Positions 1-12,003 of a stretch of 57,575 nucleotides of DNA are shown one piece after another. A model generated the notes under the pieces. The model was not told where the DNA came from and did not search any database. It saw only the letters and a list, made by a program, of their open reading frames with translations. A program made the position numbers and the translations under genes. The first letter of the stretch is position 1; the number at the start of each line of letters is the position of its first letter. Origin of the DNA: Oscillospiraceae bacterium (GTDB lineage Bacteria > Bacillota > Clostridia > Oscillospirales > Oscillospiraceae); NCBI GenBank assembly GCA_015067435.1, contig SVMM01000020.1, positions 1-57,575 on the forward strand. Direction: 5' to 3'.

Positions 1-148
1 CAGTGATGTTTCAAATCTACTTGAGGTATCTTTTTGCGTCAACCCCTGTCACGTTTCAACTATACAGGAAGCTCCCGTTTTTCTTCATTCTAACGGGGCG
101 GCGGCGCAAAAGCCGTCGGGAAATACAACGCGGCGGCGCGAAGCAAAG
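1..148. other. Left edge, no gene recognised
   Basis: No credible gene is seen before the ribF terminator. The first 70 bases are much more AT-rich than what follows, and no start with a ribosome binding site opens a frame of family-like composition. Frames open through this stretch are the antisense of ribF and are not supported. It may be the edge of an element lying to the left of the window, which cannot be judged here. Confidence 0.4.
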
Positions 149-184
149 AAAAACCGCGCCGTGCGGGTGCACAACGCGATTTTT
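149..184 (-). terminator. Terminator of the rimP-ribF operon
   Basis: On the minus strand, about 50 bases after the ribF stop, a long hairpin with A-tract and T-tract arms (several G-U pairs) ends in a T-rich run. This fits a rho-independent terminator closing the nusA-infB operon. Confidence 0.7.
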
Positions 185-236
185 ACGGTATTTGGAGGCT
201 GATCTGCCGGCGACGGCCGTCGCGGAGACCGCGGCG

Positions 237-1145
237 TTACCGCGCCGCGGCGATATCGCGCTCGATCTGGGCGTGGAGCTCCGCCATGGTGTCGAATTTG
301 ATCTCCCCGCGCAGGTAGCGCAGAAACTCGATCCGGATGTTTTTTTCGTACAGGTCGCCGTCGAAGTCGACGAGGTAGGTTTCCACCGTCACGCGGTCGT
401 CGTCGACGATGGTCGGGCGGATACCGACGTTCGTCACGCCCGGATAGGCGCTCCCGTCCGGGAGCACGACGCGCACGGCGTAGACGCCGAAGCGCGGCAG
501 CACGCGCCACGGCTCCGGCCAGAGGTTCACCGTCGGGAACAGCGCCTCGGTGCCGAGGTGCTTGCCGTGCTTGACCGTGCCGGTGAGCGCGTAGGGGTGG
601 CCGAGGAACGCCGCCGAGCGCTCCATGTCGCCCGCCTCCGCCAGCGCGCGGATGTGGGTGGAGCTGACCGTCACGCCGTCGAGCTCGACCTTGGGAATGA
701 CGTCGCAGCCCACGCCGTTCGCCGCGCACCACGCGCGGAGCATCTCGGGCGTGCCCTCGTTCTTGTAGCCGAAGCGGTAGTCGTGTCCGGCGACGAGATG
801 CGCCGCGTGATGCGTGCCGAGCAGCAGCTTTTCGAGGAAATCCTGCGCGCGCATGGTCATCATGTCGCGGTCGAAGCGCGCAACGATGGTGCGCTCGATG
901 CCGTAGAGCGAGGAGATGAGCGCGCGCCGCTCGTCCACGCTGGTGAGCAGCGGCACGGGGACGCCGGTGACGAATTCCTTCGGCGGGCGGTCAAAGGTGA
1001 ACGCCGCGGGCACGATGCGGCTCTCCGCCGCGCCCCGCGCGGCGTTCAGCTCCCGCGCGCGCTCGACGGTCTTGCGCAGCAGCGCGCCGTGTCCGATGTG
1101 CACCCCGTCAAAAAAGCCCAGGGCGATGACTGTCTTCTCTTCCAT
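237..1145 (-). CDS. ribF: Bifunctional riboflavin kinase / FAD synthetase
   Basis: This 302-residue protein phosphorylates riboflavin to FMN and adenylylates FMN to FAD in the cytosol. The N-terminal adenylyltransferase half shows the nucleotidyl-transferase motif GFFDGVHIGH at residues 10-19, then GHDYRFG (120-126) and SSTHIR (161-166). The C-terminal riboflavin kinase domain starts near residue 185 with HGKHLG followed by FPTVN; the usual GFPTAN is slightly spread out here. Length is normal. The ATG at 1145 follows an AAGGA sequence. It is the last gene of the operon, 10 bp after truB, as in many Firmicutes. Confidence 0.97.
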   Translation of the reverse strand: MEEKTVIALGFFDGVHIGHGALLRKTVERARELNAARGAAESRIVPAAFTFDRPPKEFVTGVPVPLLTSVDERRALISSLYGIERTIVARFDRDMMTMRAQDFLEKLLLGTHHAAHLVAGHDYRFGYKNEGTPEMLRAWCAANGVGCDVIPKVELDGVTVSSTHIRALAEAGDMERSAAFLGHPYALTGTVKHGKHLGTEALFPTVNLWPEPWRVLPRFGVYAVRVVLPDGSAYPGVTNVGIRPTIVDDDRVTVETYLVDFDGDLYEKNIRIEFLRYLRGEIKFDTMAELHAQIERDIAAAR

Positions 1146-1155
1146 GATGTGTTCC

Positions 1156-2022
1156 TTACGTGCTGAAAAAGTTGCGCTGCGAGGTCAAAACGCCATTTTC
1201 GCAGCGCGAAAGCGCCAGAAACGTGCCGTCCGGCGCGTAGACGCGATAGACGCCCTCCGCGAGCGAGGGCGTGGGGAGCGGGTTTCCGCAGCGGCAGCGC
1301 CGCTCCGTTTGCGCGTCGGCGATGCGGTGGGCGGGATACCCACGGAACAGGCTGTCCACGGGGCGCAGCAGCGCCGCGCCGCCCGCGAGCGCGCGCTCCA
1401 TGGTCACGGCGTCGTCGAGCGTGAAGCCCGACGCCATCGTGCGCCGCAGCGCGCTCATGGCGCCGCCGCAGCCGAGCGCCGCGCCGACGTCGTGGCAGAG
1501 CGTGCGGATGTAGGTGCCCTTGGAGCACAGCACGCGCAGCAGCCAGTCGCCGTTTTCCGCGCGACCCAGCAGCTCCAGCGCGTCGATGGTCACGTGTCTC
1601 GGCTTGCGCTCGACCTCCACGCCGCGGCGTGCCAGCTCGTAGAGTTTTTTACCCTGCACCTTGACCGCGGAGTACATCGGCGGGATCTGCTCGATCTCGC
1701 CGGTGAAGCGCGCGAGGACCTCGCGCAGCGCATCCTCCGCGATGTCCGCCTCGGCGGTGGAGAGCACCGTGCCGCTCGTGTCCTGCGTGTCGGTGACGAT
1801 GCCGAGGCGCAGCGCCGCGCGGTACTCCTTTTTGCCGTTTTCCGCGAAGGGGACCGCTTTGGTCGCCTGCCCGACGAACACAGGCAGCACGCCCGTCGCC
1901 ATGGGGTCGAGCGTTCCGGCGTGGCCGACGCGCTTTTCACGCAGCGCGCCGCGCAGCTTGGCGCACACGTCCATGCTCGTCCAGCCCGCCGGCTTGTCGA
2001 TCACGATGAGCCCGTCAGGCAT
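1156..2022 (-). CDS. truB: tRNA pseudouridine-55 synthase TruB
   Basis: TruB makes pseudouridine at position 55 in the T-loop of tRNAs. The catalytic Asp is in [15 protein letters not shown] (Asp39), after the N-terminal IDKPAGWTS motif. Domain length (288 residues) is typical. An ATG at 2043 is also in frame, but the ATG at 2022 has a GGAG sequence at good spacing and gives the usual [11 protein letters not shown] start, so 2022 is preferred. It overlaps the end of nrnA by 8 bases, which indicates translational coupling. Confidence 0.97.
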   Translation of the reverse strand: MPDGLIVIDKPAGWTSMDVCAKLRGALREKRVGHAGTLDPMATGVLPVFVGQATKAVPFAENGKKEYRAALRLGIVTDTQDTSGTVLSTAEADIAEDALREVLARFTGEIEQIPPMYSAVKVQGKKLYELARRGVEVERKPRHVTIDALELLGRAENGDWLLRVLCSKGTYIRTLCHDVGAALGCGGAMSALRRTMASGFTLDDAVTMERALAGGAALLRPVDSLFRGYPAHRIADAQTERRCRCGNPLPTPSLAEGVYRVYAPDGTFLALSRCENGVLTSQRNFFST

Positions 2023-2965
2023 CGGCAAGCTCCATGCAGGCATCCACGAGGGCGCGCTTCGTCTCCTCCTGCGTCTTGCCGCGGATGACGCAGCCGGACG
2101 CGGCGCGGTGGCCGCCGCCGCCGAAGCGCCGGCAGACCTCGGTCGCGTTGACGCGCGGTCCGGTGCGCAGGCTGATCTTCCACTCGCCGTTTTCGCGCTC
2201 CTTCATCGTGATCGAGCAGTCCGTGCCCTCGACCTGTCCGCCGAGGGAGGCGATGTCGTCGGTGTCGTTCTCGGTCAGCTCCAGCTCCCGCTGGAGCGAG
2301 AGCGGCAGCTGCACCACGACGATGCGCCCCCCGTCGAAGAACTCCAGCGCGTTCAAAAGCCGGCCCTCCAGCGCGAGACGCTTTTTCGTCTTGGTGCGGA
2401 ACAGGCGCTTGTTGACCGCGCGGTAGTCGATGCCGGTGTCCATCAGCGCCGCCGCCGCGCGGTGCGTGTTTGCGTTGACGTTGGAGTAGACGAAGCAGCC
2501 CGTGTCGGTCGAAACCGCGACATAGAGCGGCAGCGCGACCTCCGGCGTCAGCGCGTCCAGCGCGACGGCGACGTCCAGAATAATCTCTCCGCAGGCGGAG
2601 CGCTCGGGATAGACGCAGTTGAGCGTTCCGAAGCCCTCGTTCCCCGGATGGTGGTCGATGCAGAGGTCGACGCGCTCCGCGAACGGCTCCGCGTTCTTGG
2701 GGAAAAGGTTGTGCGCGGCGATGTCCACGGACACGACGGTGCGGAACGCGTAGTCCTCCGCCGCCCAAAGCCCGTCGACGTAGGGCGCGTAGAGCGGGAC
2801 GACCTCGTCGTTTTTGAGCAGCCAGGCGGTCTTGCCGATGCCGCGCAGCATGCGGCAAAGCCCCGCCGCGCAGCCCAGCGTGTCGCCGTCCGGGCTCTTG
2901 TGGGTCAGAATGAGATAATCGTCATGATCGCGGAGGAAATCCGCGACCTCCCTTGTCGTCAGCAT
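2015..2965 (-). CDS. nrnA: DHH-family oligoribonuclease / pAp phosphatase
   Basis: This 316-residue DHH/DHHA1 phosphoesterase degrades short oligoribonucleotides (nanoRNA) and dephosphorylates 3'-phosphoadenosine 5'-phosphate. Metal-binding motifs are visible: HKSPDGDT (22-29), IDHHPGN (103-109) and the C-terminal DHHA1 motif [11 protein letters not shown]. Clostridia commonly carry nrnA between rbfA and truB, as here. The ATG follows GAAAGGA. It ends overlapping truB. Confidence 0.93.
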   Translation of the reverse strand: MLTTREVADFLRDHDDYLILTHKSPDGDTLGCAAGLCRMLRGIGKTAWLLKNDEVVPLYAPYVDGLWAAEDYAFRTVVSVDIAAHNLFPKNAEPFAERVDLCIDHHPGNEGFGTLNCVYPERSACGEIILDVAVALDALTPEVALPLYVAVSTDTGCFVYSNVNANTHRAAAALMDTGIDYRAVNKRLFRTKTKKRLALEGRLLNALEFFDGGRIVVVQLPLSLQRELELTENDTDDIASLGGQVEGTDCSITMKERENGEWKISLRTGPRVNATEVCRRFGGGGHRAASGCVIRGKTQEETKRALVDACMELADA

Positions 2966-2992
2966 AAGCGTCGTCCTTTCTGCGCTGCGCGT

Positions 2993-3400
2993 TTACGTCT
3001 CGTCCCCGTCCTCCGGCGCGTCCGCTTCGTCCGTCTCGTTGGCGGGATTCGCGGGCTTGACGATGTTGGGGTCGCGCAGCATCTCCAGAATGTGCGCGCC
3101 GTACTCGATGGAATCGTCCGCGACGAATTGCAGCTCCGGCGTGTAGCGCAGCCGGATCGCCTGCCCCAGCTCGCGGCGCAGATAGCCCGACGCGTTCTTG
3201 AGGCCCTTGATCACGTCGCTCTCCTGCTGCTTGTCCAGCACGCTGACATAGATCTTCGCGTAGCGCAGGTCGGTGGTGGTGTCGACGTGCGTGACAGTCA
3301 CCATGCCGCCCTGCACGCGCGGGTCCTTGAGGGTGCGAAACAGGTTGCTGAGCTCCTTTTGGATCTCCTCGTTGATGCGGTTGATGCGATTGCCTGCCAT
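2993..3400 (-). CDS. rbfA: Ribosome-binding factor A
   Basis: RbfA binds the 30S subunit and helps mature the 5' end of 16S rRNA. The 135-residue protein has the single KH-like fold pattern with the N-terminal [11 protein letters not shown] segment and LKDPR, then the [16 protein letters not shown] strand typical of the family. The tail (last 20 residues) is acidic and low-complexity. An AGGAGG precedes the ATG. It lies 76 bp downstream of infB, the usual order. Confidence 0.96.
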   Translation of the reverse strand: MAGNRINRINEEIQKELSNLFRTLKDPRVQGGMVTVTHVDTTTDLRYAKIYVSVLDKQQESDVIKGLKNASGYLRRELGQAIRLRYTPELQFVADDSIEYGAHILEMLRDPNIVKPANPANETDEADAPEDGDET

Positions 3401-3476
3401 GATAATGCCTCCTTTTCTGTCAAAAGGGTGGGGGGTGAAAGAAAGGAGCGGGCGAAGCGCCCGCCCCTTGAGGATA

Positions 3477-5867
3477 TTATTGCTCGATCTGCTCCATCAC
3501 AAACGCCTCGACCACATCGCCGAGCTTGATGTCGTTGTACTTCTCGAAGCTCAGGCCGCACTCGTAGCCGGAGGCGACCTCCTTGACGGCGTCCTTGAAG
3601 CGCTGGAGCGAGGCAAGCTGCCCCTCGTGCACCACGATGCCGTCGCGCACGATGCGCACCTCGCAGGCGCGCTGGATCTTGCCGTCGGTGACGTAGCAGC
3701 CGGCGACCGTGCCGACGCTGGAGACCTTGTAGGTCTGGCGCACCTCGGCGTGTCCGATGACGTTCTCGCGGTACTTCGGGGCGAGCATGCCCTTCATCGC
3801 CGCCTCGATCTCGTCGATGGCGTCGTAGATGACGCGGTACATGCGCATGTCGACGTGCATGCGCTTCGCGCTCTCCGCGGCGACGGCGTCCGGACGGACG
3901 TTGAAGCCGACGATGATCGCGCTCGACGTCGACGCCAGCATGACGTCGCTTTCGTTGATCGCGCCGACCGCGCCGTGGATGACGCGCACGCGCACCTCGT
4001 CGTTGGACAGCTTCTCGATGGAGGTCTTGACCGCCTCGACCGAGCCCATCACGTCCGCCTTGACGATGATGTTGAGGTTCTTCATCTCGCCCGCCTGGAT
4101 CTGGCTGAACAGATCCTCCAGCGAGACCTTCGTGACCGGACCGCTCGCCTTGAGCTTTTCTTCCTCCTTGCGCTGCTCGACCAGCTCGCGGGCGAGGCGC
4201 TCGTCGGCGACGGCGTTGAAGACCGCGCCCGCGCCGGGCACGTCGCCCAGACCCGTGATCTCCACGGGGACGGAGGGGCCTGCCTCGGTCATGCGGCGGC
4301 CGTTGTCGCCGATCATGGCGCGCACGCGGCCGACGGCGGTGCCGGCGATGATGATGTCGCCCTGATGCAGCGTGCCGTTCTGCACGAGCAGCGTGGCGAT
4401 GGGGCCGCGCCCCTTGTCAAGCCGCGCCTCGATGACCGTGCCGGAGGCGGCGCGGTTGGGGTTCGCCTTCAGCTCGCTGACCTCGGCGGTCAGCGCGACC
4501 ATTTCGAGCAGGTTGTCCACGCCCATGCCGGTCTTGGCGGAGATGGGGCACACGATGGTCTGGCCGCCCCAGTCCTCGGCGAGCAGGTCGTATTCGGTGA
4601 GCTGCTGCTTGATGCGCTCGGGGTTCGCGTCGGCCTTATCCATCTTGTTGATCGCCACGATGATCGGGATGCCCGCCGCCTTGGCGTGGTTGATGGACTC
4701 GACGGTCTGCGGCATGATGCCGTCCTCCGCCGCGACGACCAGAATGGCGATATCCGTCACCATCGCGCCGCGGGCGCGCATGGAGGTGAACGCCTCGTGG
4801 CCCGGGGTGTCGAGGAAGGTGATGGGCTTGCCCTTGATCTGCACCTGATAGGCGCCGATGTGCTGCGTGATGCCGCCCGCCTCGCCGGAGGCGACGTGCT
4901 CGTTGCGGATGTAGTCCAGCAGCGAGGTCTTGCCGTGGTCGACGTGGCCCATGACCACGACGACGGGGGCGCGGAGCTGAAGCTCCTCCTCGGTGTCCTG
5001 ATGGTCGTCGATCAGCTTCTCCTCGATCGTGACGACGACCTCCTTCTCGACCTTGCAGCCGAGCTCCTCGGCGACGAAGGACGCGGTGTCGAAGTCGATG
5101 ATCTGGCTCAGCGACGCCATGACGCCGTTCTTGACGAGGCACTTGACGACCTCGGCGCCCGCCTTCTTCATGCGCGACGCCAGCTCCTGCACGCTGATCT
5201 CGTCGGGGATCTTGACGGTCAGCGGGGTCTTCTTGAGCGCTTCAAGCTGGAGACGGCGCATCCGCGCGGCCTCCTCCTGCTTGCGCTTGTTGGAGAACGA
5301 CGGCGCGTTGGCGCCCCGGTTCTTGTTCTTGCCCGCGTTGCGGAACTTCTCTTTGTTGCCGCTCTGCTCGGCGCGGCGTCCGCCGCCGCCGGAGCGGTCC
5401 GCCATGTCCTGAAGCTTCTCGTCGTACTTGTCGAGGTTGACGTTGACCGCCTTGCGCGTGTCGACGACCTTCTTCTCCGGTACGCGGGACACGTTCTGCG
5501 CGGGTTTGTCGCCCTTCGGCGCCGGCGCGGCCGCGCCGCCCTGTGCGCCGCCCTGCGCGTTCGCCGGAGCAGCCTGCTTTTCCGCTCCCTGCGCCGGCGC
5601 GGCGGGAGCCGCCTTAGCCTCCGGCTTCGGCTCGCCCTTCGCCTCCTTCTCCTGATAGGTGTCGGCGAAGATGGTGGCGATGTCCACCGGGTTTTTCTGC
5701 GTCAGGTACTCGAAGAGGATCGAAAGCTCACGCTCATCCAGCACCTGAGAAGGCCCTTTCACCGTGTCCGTATAATTCTTGAGAATACTCACGATCTCCT
5801 TGCTGCTCATGCCAAAGTCCTTGGCGAGCACGGACACCTTGTTTTTGTTTTGTACAGCTGTAGCCAT
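3477..5867 (-). CDS. infB: Translation initiation factor IF-2
   Basis: IF-2 is the GTPase that brings initiator tRNA to the ribosome. The 796-residue protein has an N-terminal IF2_N domain, an Ala/Pro/Gln/Gly-rich linker (about 75-190), a second IF2_N domain (about 212-265) and the G domain with GHVDHGKT (307-314), DTPGH (353-357) and NKMD (407-410), followed by the beta-barrel and C-terminal fMet-tRNA-binding domains. The start has a good GGAGG. Length is normal for Firmicutes. It lies between ylxQ and rbfA. Confidence 0.98.
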   Translation of the reverse strand: MATAVQNKNKVSVLAKDFGMSSKEIVSILKNYTDTVKGPSQVLDERELSILFEYLTQKNPVDIATIFADTYQEKEAKGEPKPEAKAAPAAPAQGAEKQAAPANAQGGAQGGAAAPAPKGDKPAQNVSRVPEKKVVDTRKAVNVNLDKYDEKLQDMADRSGGGGRRAEQSGNKEKFRNAGKNKNRGANAPSFSNKRKQEEAARMRRLQLEALKKTPLTVKIPDEISVQELASRMKKAGAEVVKCLVKNGVMASLSQIIDFDTASFVAEELGCKVEKEVVVTIEEKLIDDHQDTEEELQLRAPVVVVMGHVDHGKTSLLDYIRNEHVASGEAGGITQHIGAYQVQIKGKPITFLDTPGHEAFTSMRARGAMVTDIAILVVAAEDGIMPQTVESINHAKAAGIPIIVAINKMDKADANPERIKQQLTEYDLLAEDWGGQTIVCPISAKTGMGVDNLLEMVALTAEVSELKANPNRAASGTVIEARLDKGRGPIATLLVQNGTLHQGDIIIAGTAVGRVRAMIGDNGRRMTEAGPSVPVEITGLGDVPGAGAVFNAVADERLARELVEQRKEEEKLKASGPVTKVSLEDLFSQIQAGEMKNLNIIVKADVMGSVEAVKTSIEKLSNDEVRVRVIHGAVGAINESDVMLASTSSAIIVGFNVRPDAVAAESAKRMHVDMRMYRVIYDAIDEIEAAMKGMLAPKYRENVIGHAEVRQTYKVSSVGTVAGCYVTDGKIQRACEVRIVRDGIVVHEGQLASLQRFKDAVKEVASGYECGLSFEKYNDIKLGDVVEAFVMEQIEQ

Positions 5868-5894
5868 AAAACACCTCCGTTAGTGCTGGGGAAA

Positions 5895-6338
5895 TTACTT
5901 CTTGTTGTGCTTTTTGCCTGTGCGGACGTTTTTGTCGCGGCGCTTTTGCTCCGCCTTCCGCTCCGCGGCGCGCGATGCCTTGACGCTCAGCCGCTCCGCG
6001 AGCTCGCCGTAGCGCGTCTCGTCCAGCGCGGCGAGCTTTTTTCCGACCGCCTCGGCGAAGCCGACGTCGGTGAGGGCGAGCATCGCGCAGGACGTGCGCC
6101 CCACGGCGCGGCCCAGCGCGTCCTTTGACGCCGGGATCTGCGCGCACAGGCACGCGCCCGCGTCGGCGAAGTGCCGCGCGCGGCGCACGGTGTTGTCCGC
6201 CGCGTCCTCCGCCAGCAGAATGAGCCGCGCGGAGCGCGCCCTTGCCGCCGCGCCGACCGGCTCCTCGCCCGCTTCGAGCCTGCCTGCCTTTTTGGCGAGG
6301 CCGAGCATCGAGAGGATGTTTTCCGTGCCGTTATTCAC
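5895..6338 (-). CDS. ylxQ: L7Ae/L30e-family K-turn-binding-like protein YlxQ
   Basis: This 147-residue protein starts with the L7Ae-family pattern LGLAKKAGRLEAGEE and LILLAEDAADNT, and ends in a basic Lys/Arg tail of about 40 residues that the shorter Bacillus YlxQ (about 100 residues) lacks. YlxQ proteins are predicted RNA binders; their role is not settled. Its start overlaps the ylxR stop by 8 bases. The tail may strengthen RNA or ribosome binding, which is inference. Confidence 0.88.
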   Translation of the reverse strand: MNNGTENILSMLGLAKKAGRLEAGEEPVGAAARARSARLILLAEDAADNTVRRARHFADAGACLCAQIPASKDALGRAVGRTSCAMLALTDVGFAEAVGKKLAALDETRYGELAERLSVKASRAAERKAEQKRRDKNVRTGKKHNKK

Positions 6339-6603
6339 CGCGCGTCATCTCCTCTTCCAGCGCGTCGTAGACCTCCGGCGGGATCGCCGCGGAGAACGCG
6401 CGCTCCAGCGCGCGGGACTTGCGCGCCTTTTTCAGACACGCCGCGTCCGGGCAGACATAGGCGCCGCGTCCCGGCTTCTTGCCGCGAAAATCGAGGGAGA
6501 CGTCCCCCTCCGGCGACTTGACCACGCGGATCAGCTCGCGCTTTTCCTTCATCTCGCGGCAGCCCACGCATTGCCGCTGCGGTATTTTCTTCGGCTTCTG
6601 CAC
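6331..6603 (-). CDS. ylxR: YlxR/RnpM family RNA-binding protein
   Basis: A 90-residue basic protein with the family signature RQCVGCREMKEKRELIRVV near the N-terminus and GRGAYVCPDAACLKKA in the middle. In B. subtilis the homologue (renamed RnpM) binds and modulates RNase P; the function here is by homology only. It lies between nusA and ylxQ, the conserved position, with overlap to ylxQ. Confidence 0.93.
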   Translation of the reverse strand: MQKPKKIPQRQCVGCREMKEKRELIRVVKSPEGDVSLDFRGKKPGRGAYVCPDAACLKKARKSRALERAFSAAIPPEVYDALEEEMTRGE

Positions 6604-6621
6604 GGCGCCGCCTCCTTTTGT

Positions 6622-7755
6622 TTATTCCTCCGTCTCCGGCGCGGCTTCGCCCGCCGGCTCCGCGCCCGCCTCGGCGGCGGCCTCCGCCGCCTCCTCCGCG
6701 CTGCCGCGGAAGGAATCGGGCTTGATGTCGATCTTATAGCCCACCAGACGCGCGGCGAGGCGGGCGTTCTGCCCCTCCTTGCCGATGGCGAGGGAGAGCT
6801 GGTCGTCCGGCACGATGACGCGGCATGCCTTGCCCTCGTCCGCCATCCAGACGTCGGTGACGTCCGCCGGAGCCAGCGCCGCCGCGATATACTCCTCGGG
6901 GCTCTCGCTGTACTTGATAATGTCGATTTTCTCGCCGCGCAGCTCGCTGACGATGCTGTTCACGCGTGCGCCGTGCTGGCCGACGCAGGCGCCGATGGGA
7001 TCGACGTTGGGGTCGTTGCTCCACACCGCCATCTTCGTGCGGCTGCCCGCCTCGCGGGCGATGCTGCGGATCTCGACCACGCCGTCCGCGATCTCCGGGA
7101 CCTCCAACTCGAAAAGGCGCTTCACAAGGCCCGGATGCGTGCGGGAGATCATGACCTGCGGGCCGCGGCTGAGGCGGCGCACGTCGACGAGGTAGACCTT
7201 CACGCGCTGGCCCTCGACCAGCGTCTCGCCCTTGACCTGCTCGCTCAGCGGGAGCACGGCGTCGGTCGCCTCCGTGCCTGTGCCGATGCGGATGGCGGCG
7301 TTGCCGGTGCGCGGGTCGATGCGCTGCACCACGCCGGTGAGGATCTCGTGCGTCTTGGCGTTGTACTCCTCGTAGACCATGCCGGTCTCCGCCTCGCGCA
7401 GGCCCTGGATGATGACCTGCTTGCCGTTGCCGGCGGCGATGCGCCCGAACTCCACGTTGTCGACCGGCAGGTTGACGACGTCGCCCAGGGCGTACTTCGC
7501 GGAGAGCGCCTTCGCTTCCTCGACGGAGATCTGCGTGCCGGGCTCCTCGACCTCCTCCACGACCTCCTTCTGCACGTACATCTTGAGGTCCTTTTTCGTC
7601 TCGTTGACGTCCACAAAGACGTTTTCGACGCCGGGATGGTCCTTCTTGTAGGCGGTGGTGAGCGCCTGCACGATCTTATCCATCATAAAGTCCTGAGGAA
7701 TGCCGCGTTCCTTTTCCAGCATCGCCAGCGCGGCGAAGATTTCATCGCATTTCAT
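6622..7755 (-). CDS. nusA: Transcription termination/antitermination factor NusA
   Basis: NusA binds RNA polymerase and nascent RNA and modulates pausing, termination and antitermination. The 377-residue protein has the N-terminal polymerase-binding domain, an S1 domain (about 135-200), and two KH domains containing GACVGQHGARV and AIGKEGQNARLAARLVGYKIDI-type segments. The last 30 residues form an Ala/Glu-rich acidic tail. It lacks the C-terminal acidic repeats of E. coli NusA, as is normal in Firmicutes. It follows rimP by 17 bp. Confidence 0.98.
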   Translation of the reverse strand: MKCDEIFAALAMLEKERGIPQDFMMDKIVQALTTAYKKDHPGVENVFVDVNETKKDLKMYVQKEVVEEVEEPGTQISVEEAKALSAKYALGDVVNLPVDNVEFGRIAAGNGKQVIIQGLREAETGMVYEEYNAKTHEILTGVVQRIDPRTGNAAIRIGTGTEATDAVLPLSEQVKGETLVEGQRVKVYLVDVRRLSRGPQVMISRTHPGLVKRLFELEVPEIADGVVEIRSIAREAGSRTKMAVWSNDPNVDPIGACVGQHGARVNSIVSELRGEKIDIIKYSESPEEYIAAALAPADVTDVWMADEGKACRVIVPDDQLSLAIGKEGQNARLAARLVGYKIDIKPDSFRGSAEEAAEAAAEAGAEPAGEAAPETEE

Positions 7756-7772
7756 GGTATGAACAACTCCTA

Positions 7773-8228
7773 TTAAAACTCCACGCGGAGACGCACCAGC
7801 GCGATCTCCTCTTTTTCAAAGCGCATCGTGTTTTCCCCGACGGCGATCGTCACCGCGCCGTCCTCGTAGCCCGCGAGCGTCCCGGCAAACTCCTTGCGCC
7901 CGTCTCTGGGCTTGTAGGTCTTGAGCGTGACGGGCGAGCCCATGAACTGCTCAAAGTCGCTTGGGCGCTTGAGCGCGCGCTCGGCGCCGGCGGAGCCGAC
8001 CTCGAACGTATAGCTCGTCTCGATGGGGTCGACCTCGTCGAGCATATCGCTGACACGGCGGGAGATCGCCTCGCAGTCGAGGATGTCGACGCCGCCCTCC
8101 TTGTCGATCAGAAGCCGCAGATACCATTGCCCCGCCTCGCGGACGTACTCGACGTCCCAGAGCGTGCAGCCGTTCTCGATGACGACCGGCTCCGCCAGCT
8201 CACGCACGATCTCGGTGATCTTTTTCAT
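7773..8228 (-). CDS. rimP: Ribosome maturation factor RimP
   Basis: RimP is needed for maturation of the 30S subunit. The 151-residue protein begins MKKITEIVRELAEPV, has the conserved LWDVEYV..GQWYLRLLID strand region and the RRVSDMLDEVDPI segment, then an Sm-like C-terminal domain. The frame stays open upstream to 8450, but that part only encodes the hairpin leader; the ATG at 8228 follows a purine-rich AAAAAGGGGGCA and gives the normal length. It is the first gene of the nusA-infB operon. Confidence 0.95.
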   Translation of the reverse strand: MKKITEIVRELAEPVVIENGCTLWDVEYVREAGQWYLRLLIDKEGGVDILDCEAISRRVSDMLDEVDPIETSYTFEVGSAGAERALKRPSDFEQFMGSPVTLKTYKPRDGRKEFAGTLAGYEDGAVTIAVGENTMRFEKEEIALVRLRVEF

Positions 8229-8264
8229 CGACTGCCCCCTTTTTCCCGCACAGACCCGTTCTTC

Positions 8265-8351
8265 CAAATCGCAGATTTGTTTTTCTAATCGGTTCCGCGC
8301 TACGCGCGGACTCTTTTCTTTGGAAAATCTTCGATTTTCCAAAGAAAAGAG
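8265..8351 (-). repeat. Three consecutive hairpins in the rimP leader
   Basis: Three adjacent perfect hairpins lie between promoter and rimP start. 8311-8351 has 19-bp arms (CTCTTTTCTTTGGAAAATC and its complement) around TTC. 8294-8310 has 7-bp arms TCCGCGC around TAC. 8265-8279 has 6-bp arms CAAATC around GCA. None is followed by a T-run on the minus strand, so simple termination is unlikely. It could be a processing or regulatory leader, or an inserted interspersed palindromic repeat. Confidence 0.75.
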
Positions 8352-8388
8352 CGGACCGAAGTCCACTCTTTCCTTACCTACGGTAGTC

Positions 8389-8417
8389 AATATACCATAG
8401 TCATATGCAGATTGCAA
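8389..8417 (-). promoter_or_regulatory. Predicted sigma-A promoter for rimP operon
   Basis: On the minus strand, -35 TTGCAA (8412-8417) and -10 TATATT (8389-8394) are separated by 17 bases. Transcription would give a leader of roughly 150 bases containing the three hairpins. It sits inside the spacer after the end of the upstream gene. Confidence 0.6.
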
Positions 8418-8446
8418 GCCTTTTTTGCGGGAAATCCTGCGAAAAA

Positions 8447-9232
8447 TCAATCTTCAAACTCAAAACCGTCCGGATAGTGGGTGTAATCGTACACATTATC
8501 CATGGCGAGACTGCCGTCGCGCCCGCTGAGGCAGGGATAGAACTCCGCCGAATCACCCGCGCTGTCCTTGACGCAAACGACTACGCTGGGGATATCGCCG
8601 TAGTTGCAGCGCAGGATCACCGGTGCGGCGCCGCCCTCATAGAGCGGCTTTCCCGTCGGCACGAGGTCGCCGTCCTCGGTGATCGTCGAGTTGTAGATCG
8701 ACAGCTCCGCCGCGGGGTCGGAGGGGACGAGGACATAGACCTCGCTGCCGCCCGCGTCGACAAACATGGTGTCGTCCGTTCCCTCATACGCCCTTCTGAT
8801 GCCGTCCAGGTCGAGCTCGTCCGACAGTGTGTCGAAATCGAACCCGACATAGGCGGCGGCGAGCATGAAGCCCTTGTAATGCGCCGACACGCGCAGCGCC
8901 TTGAGCGAATCAGACTCCTCCGCCGTGCCGTTGGGGCCGGTGGAGAGGAGGACGGTGCTCGTGCCCTCGTCCCAGCCCACGTTCAGGCCGAGCGCGTTCG
9001 CGACCGCGCGGACGGGCAGATAGGTCGTGCCGTCGATGATGAACGGCTCGACCGTATTGCCGTTGGCGTCCTTGGGCGTGATCTGCGTGCCGTTGAAGTT
9101 GATCTTGATGTTCCGGTAGAAAAGCTCCGCGGTCTTCGAGCCCGAACGGGCCGCGGCAGGCAGGGCGAGCGCGAAGACCAGAACGGTGACGAGCACGCCC
9201 AGAAGGAACGACCTTGCATTTCCGCGTTTCAT
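8447..9232 (-). CDS. Secreted protein with copper-amine-oxidase-N-like domain
   Basis: A 261-residue exported protein: a basic start and hydrophobic segment (about 8-26) ending in AAAR suggest a signal peptide. Residues about 35-100 match the Cu_amine_oxidN1-like surface domain, with PFIIDGTTYLPVRAVANALG and VGWDEGTSTVLLST. Despite the name, this domain is a wall- or substrate-binding module and carries no oxidase activity. The rest is not recognised. It starts 23 bp after the ppdK stop, so co-transcription is likely. No enzymatic role can be assigned. Confidence 0.8.
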   Translation of the reverse strand: MKRGNARSFLLGVLVTVLVFALALPAAARSGSKTAELFYRNIKINFNGTQITPKDANGNTVEPFIIDGTTYLPVRAVANALGLNVGWDEGTSTVLLSTGPNGTAEESDSLKALRVSAHYKGFMLAAAYVGFDFDTLSDELDLDGIRRAYEGTDDTMFVDAGGSEVYVLVPSDPAAELSIYNSTITEDGDLVPTGKPLYEGGAAPVILRCNYGDIPSVVVCVKDSAGDSAEFYPCLSGRDGSLAMDNVYDYTHYPDGFEFED

Positions 9233-9255
9233 AAGCTTTCTCCTTTTATAAAGAT

Positions 9256-11895
<2,640 letters not shown>

Positions 11896-11948
11896 TGGTT
11901 TTCCTCCAGATGATTGAATTTCATTGGTTTTACAGTGTCAACATTTCT

Positions 11949-11976
11949 ATTATATAGATTTTTTCATGACATGCAA
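11949..11976 (-). promoter_or_regulatory. Predicted promoter for ppdK
   Basis: Minus strand: -35 TTGCAT (11971-11976) and consensus -10 TATAAT (11949-11954), spacing 16. It lies about 50 bases upstream of the ppdK start. Confidence 0.65.
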
Positions 11977-12003
11977 GATTTTCTTCCGCAAAACCGCAAA
12001 AAA

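Noticed and set aside
1-63. Imperfect repeat CAGTGATGTTTCAAA / CTGTCACGTTTCAAC that could be a mobile element end
   Set aside because: Only 11 of 15 bases match, and no transposase or inverted partner is visible in the window.
3273-6128. A 951-codon plus-strand open frame opposite infB
   Set aside because: Antisense of a certain gene; composition is Arg/Asp/Val/Leu-rich as expected from codon bias in GC-rich DNA, with no motif and no ribosome binding site.
8311-8351. Perfect 41-base palindrome read as a rho-independent terminator
   Set aside because: No T-run follows on either strand, and it lies between a promoter and its gene.
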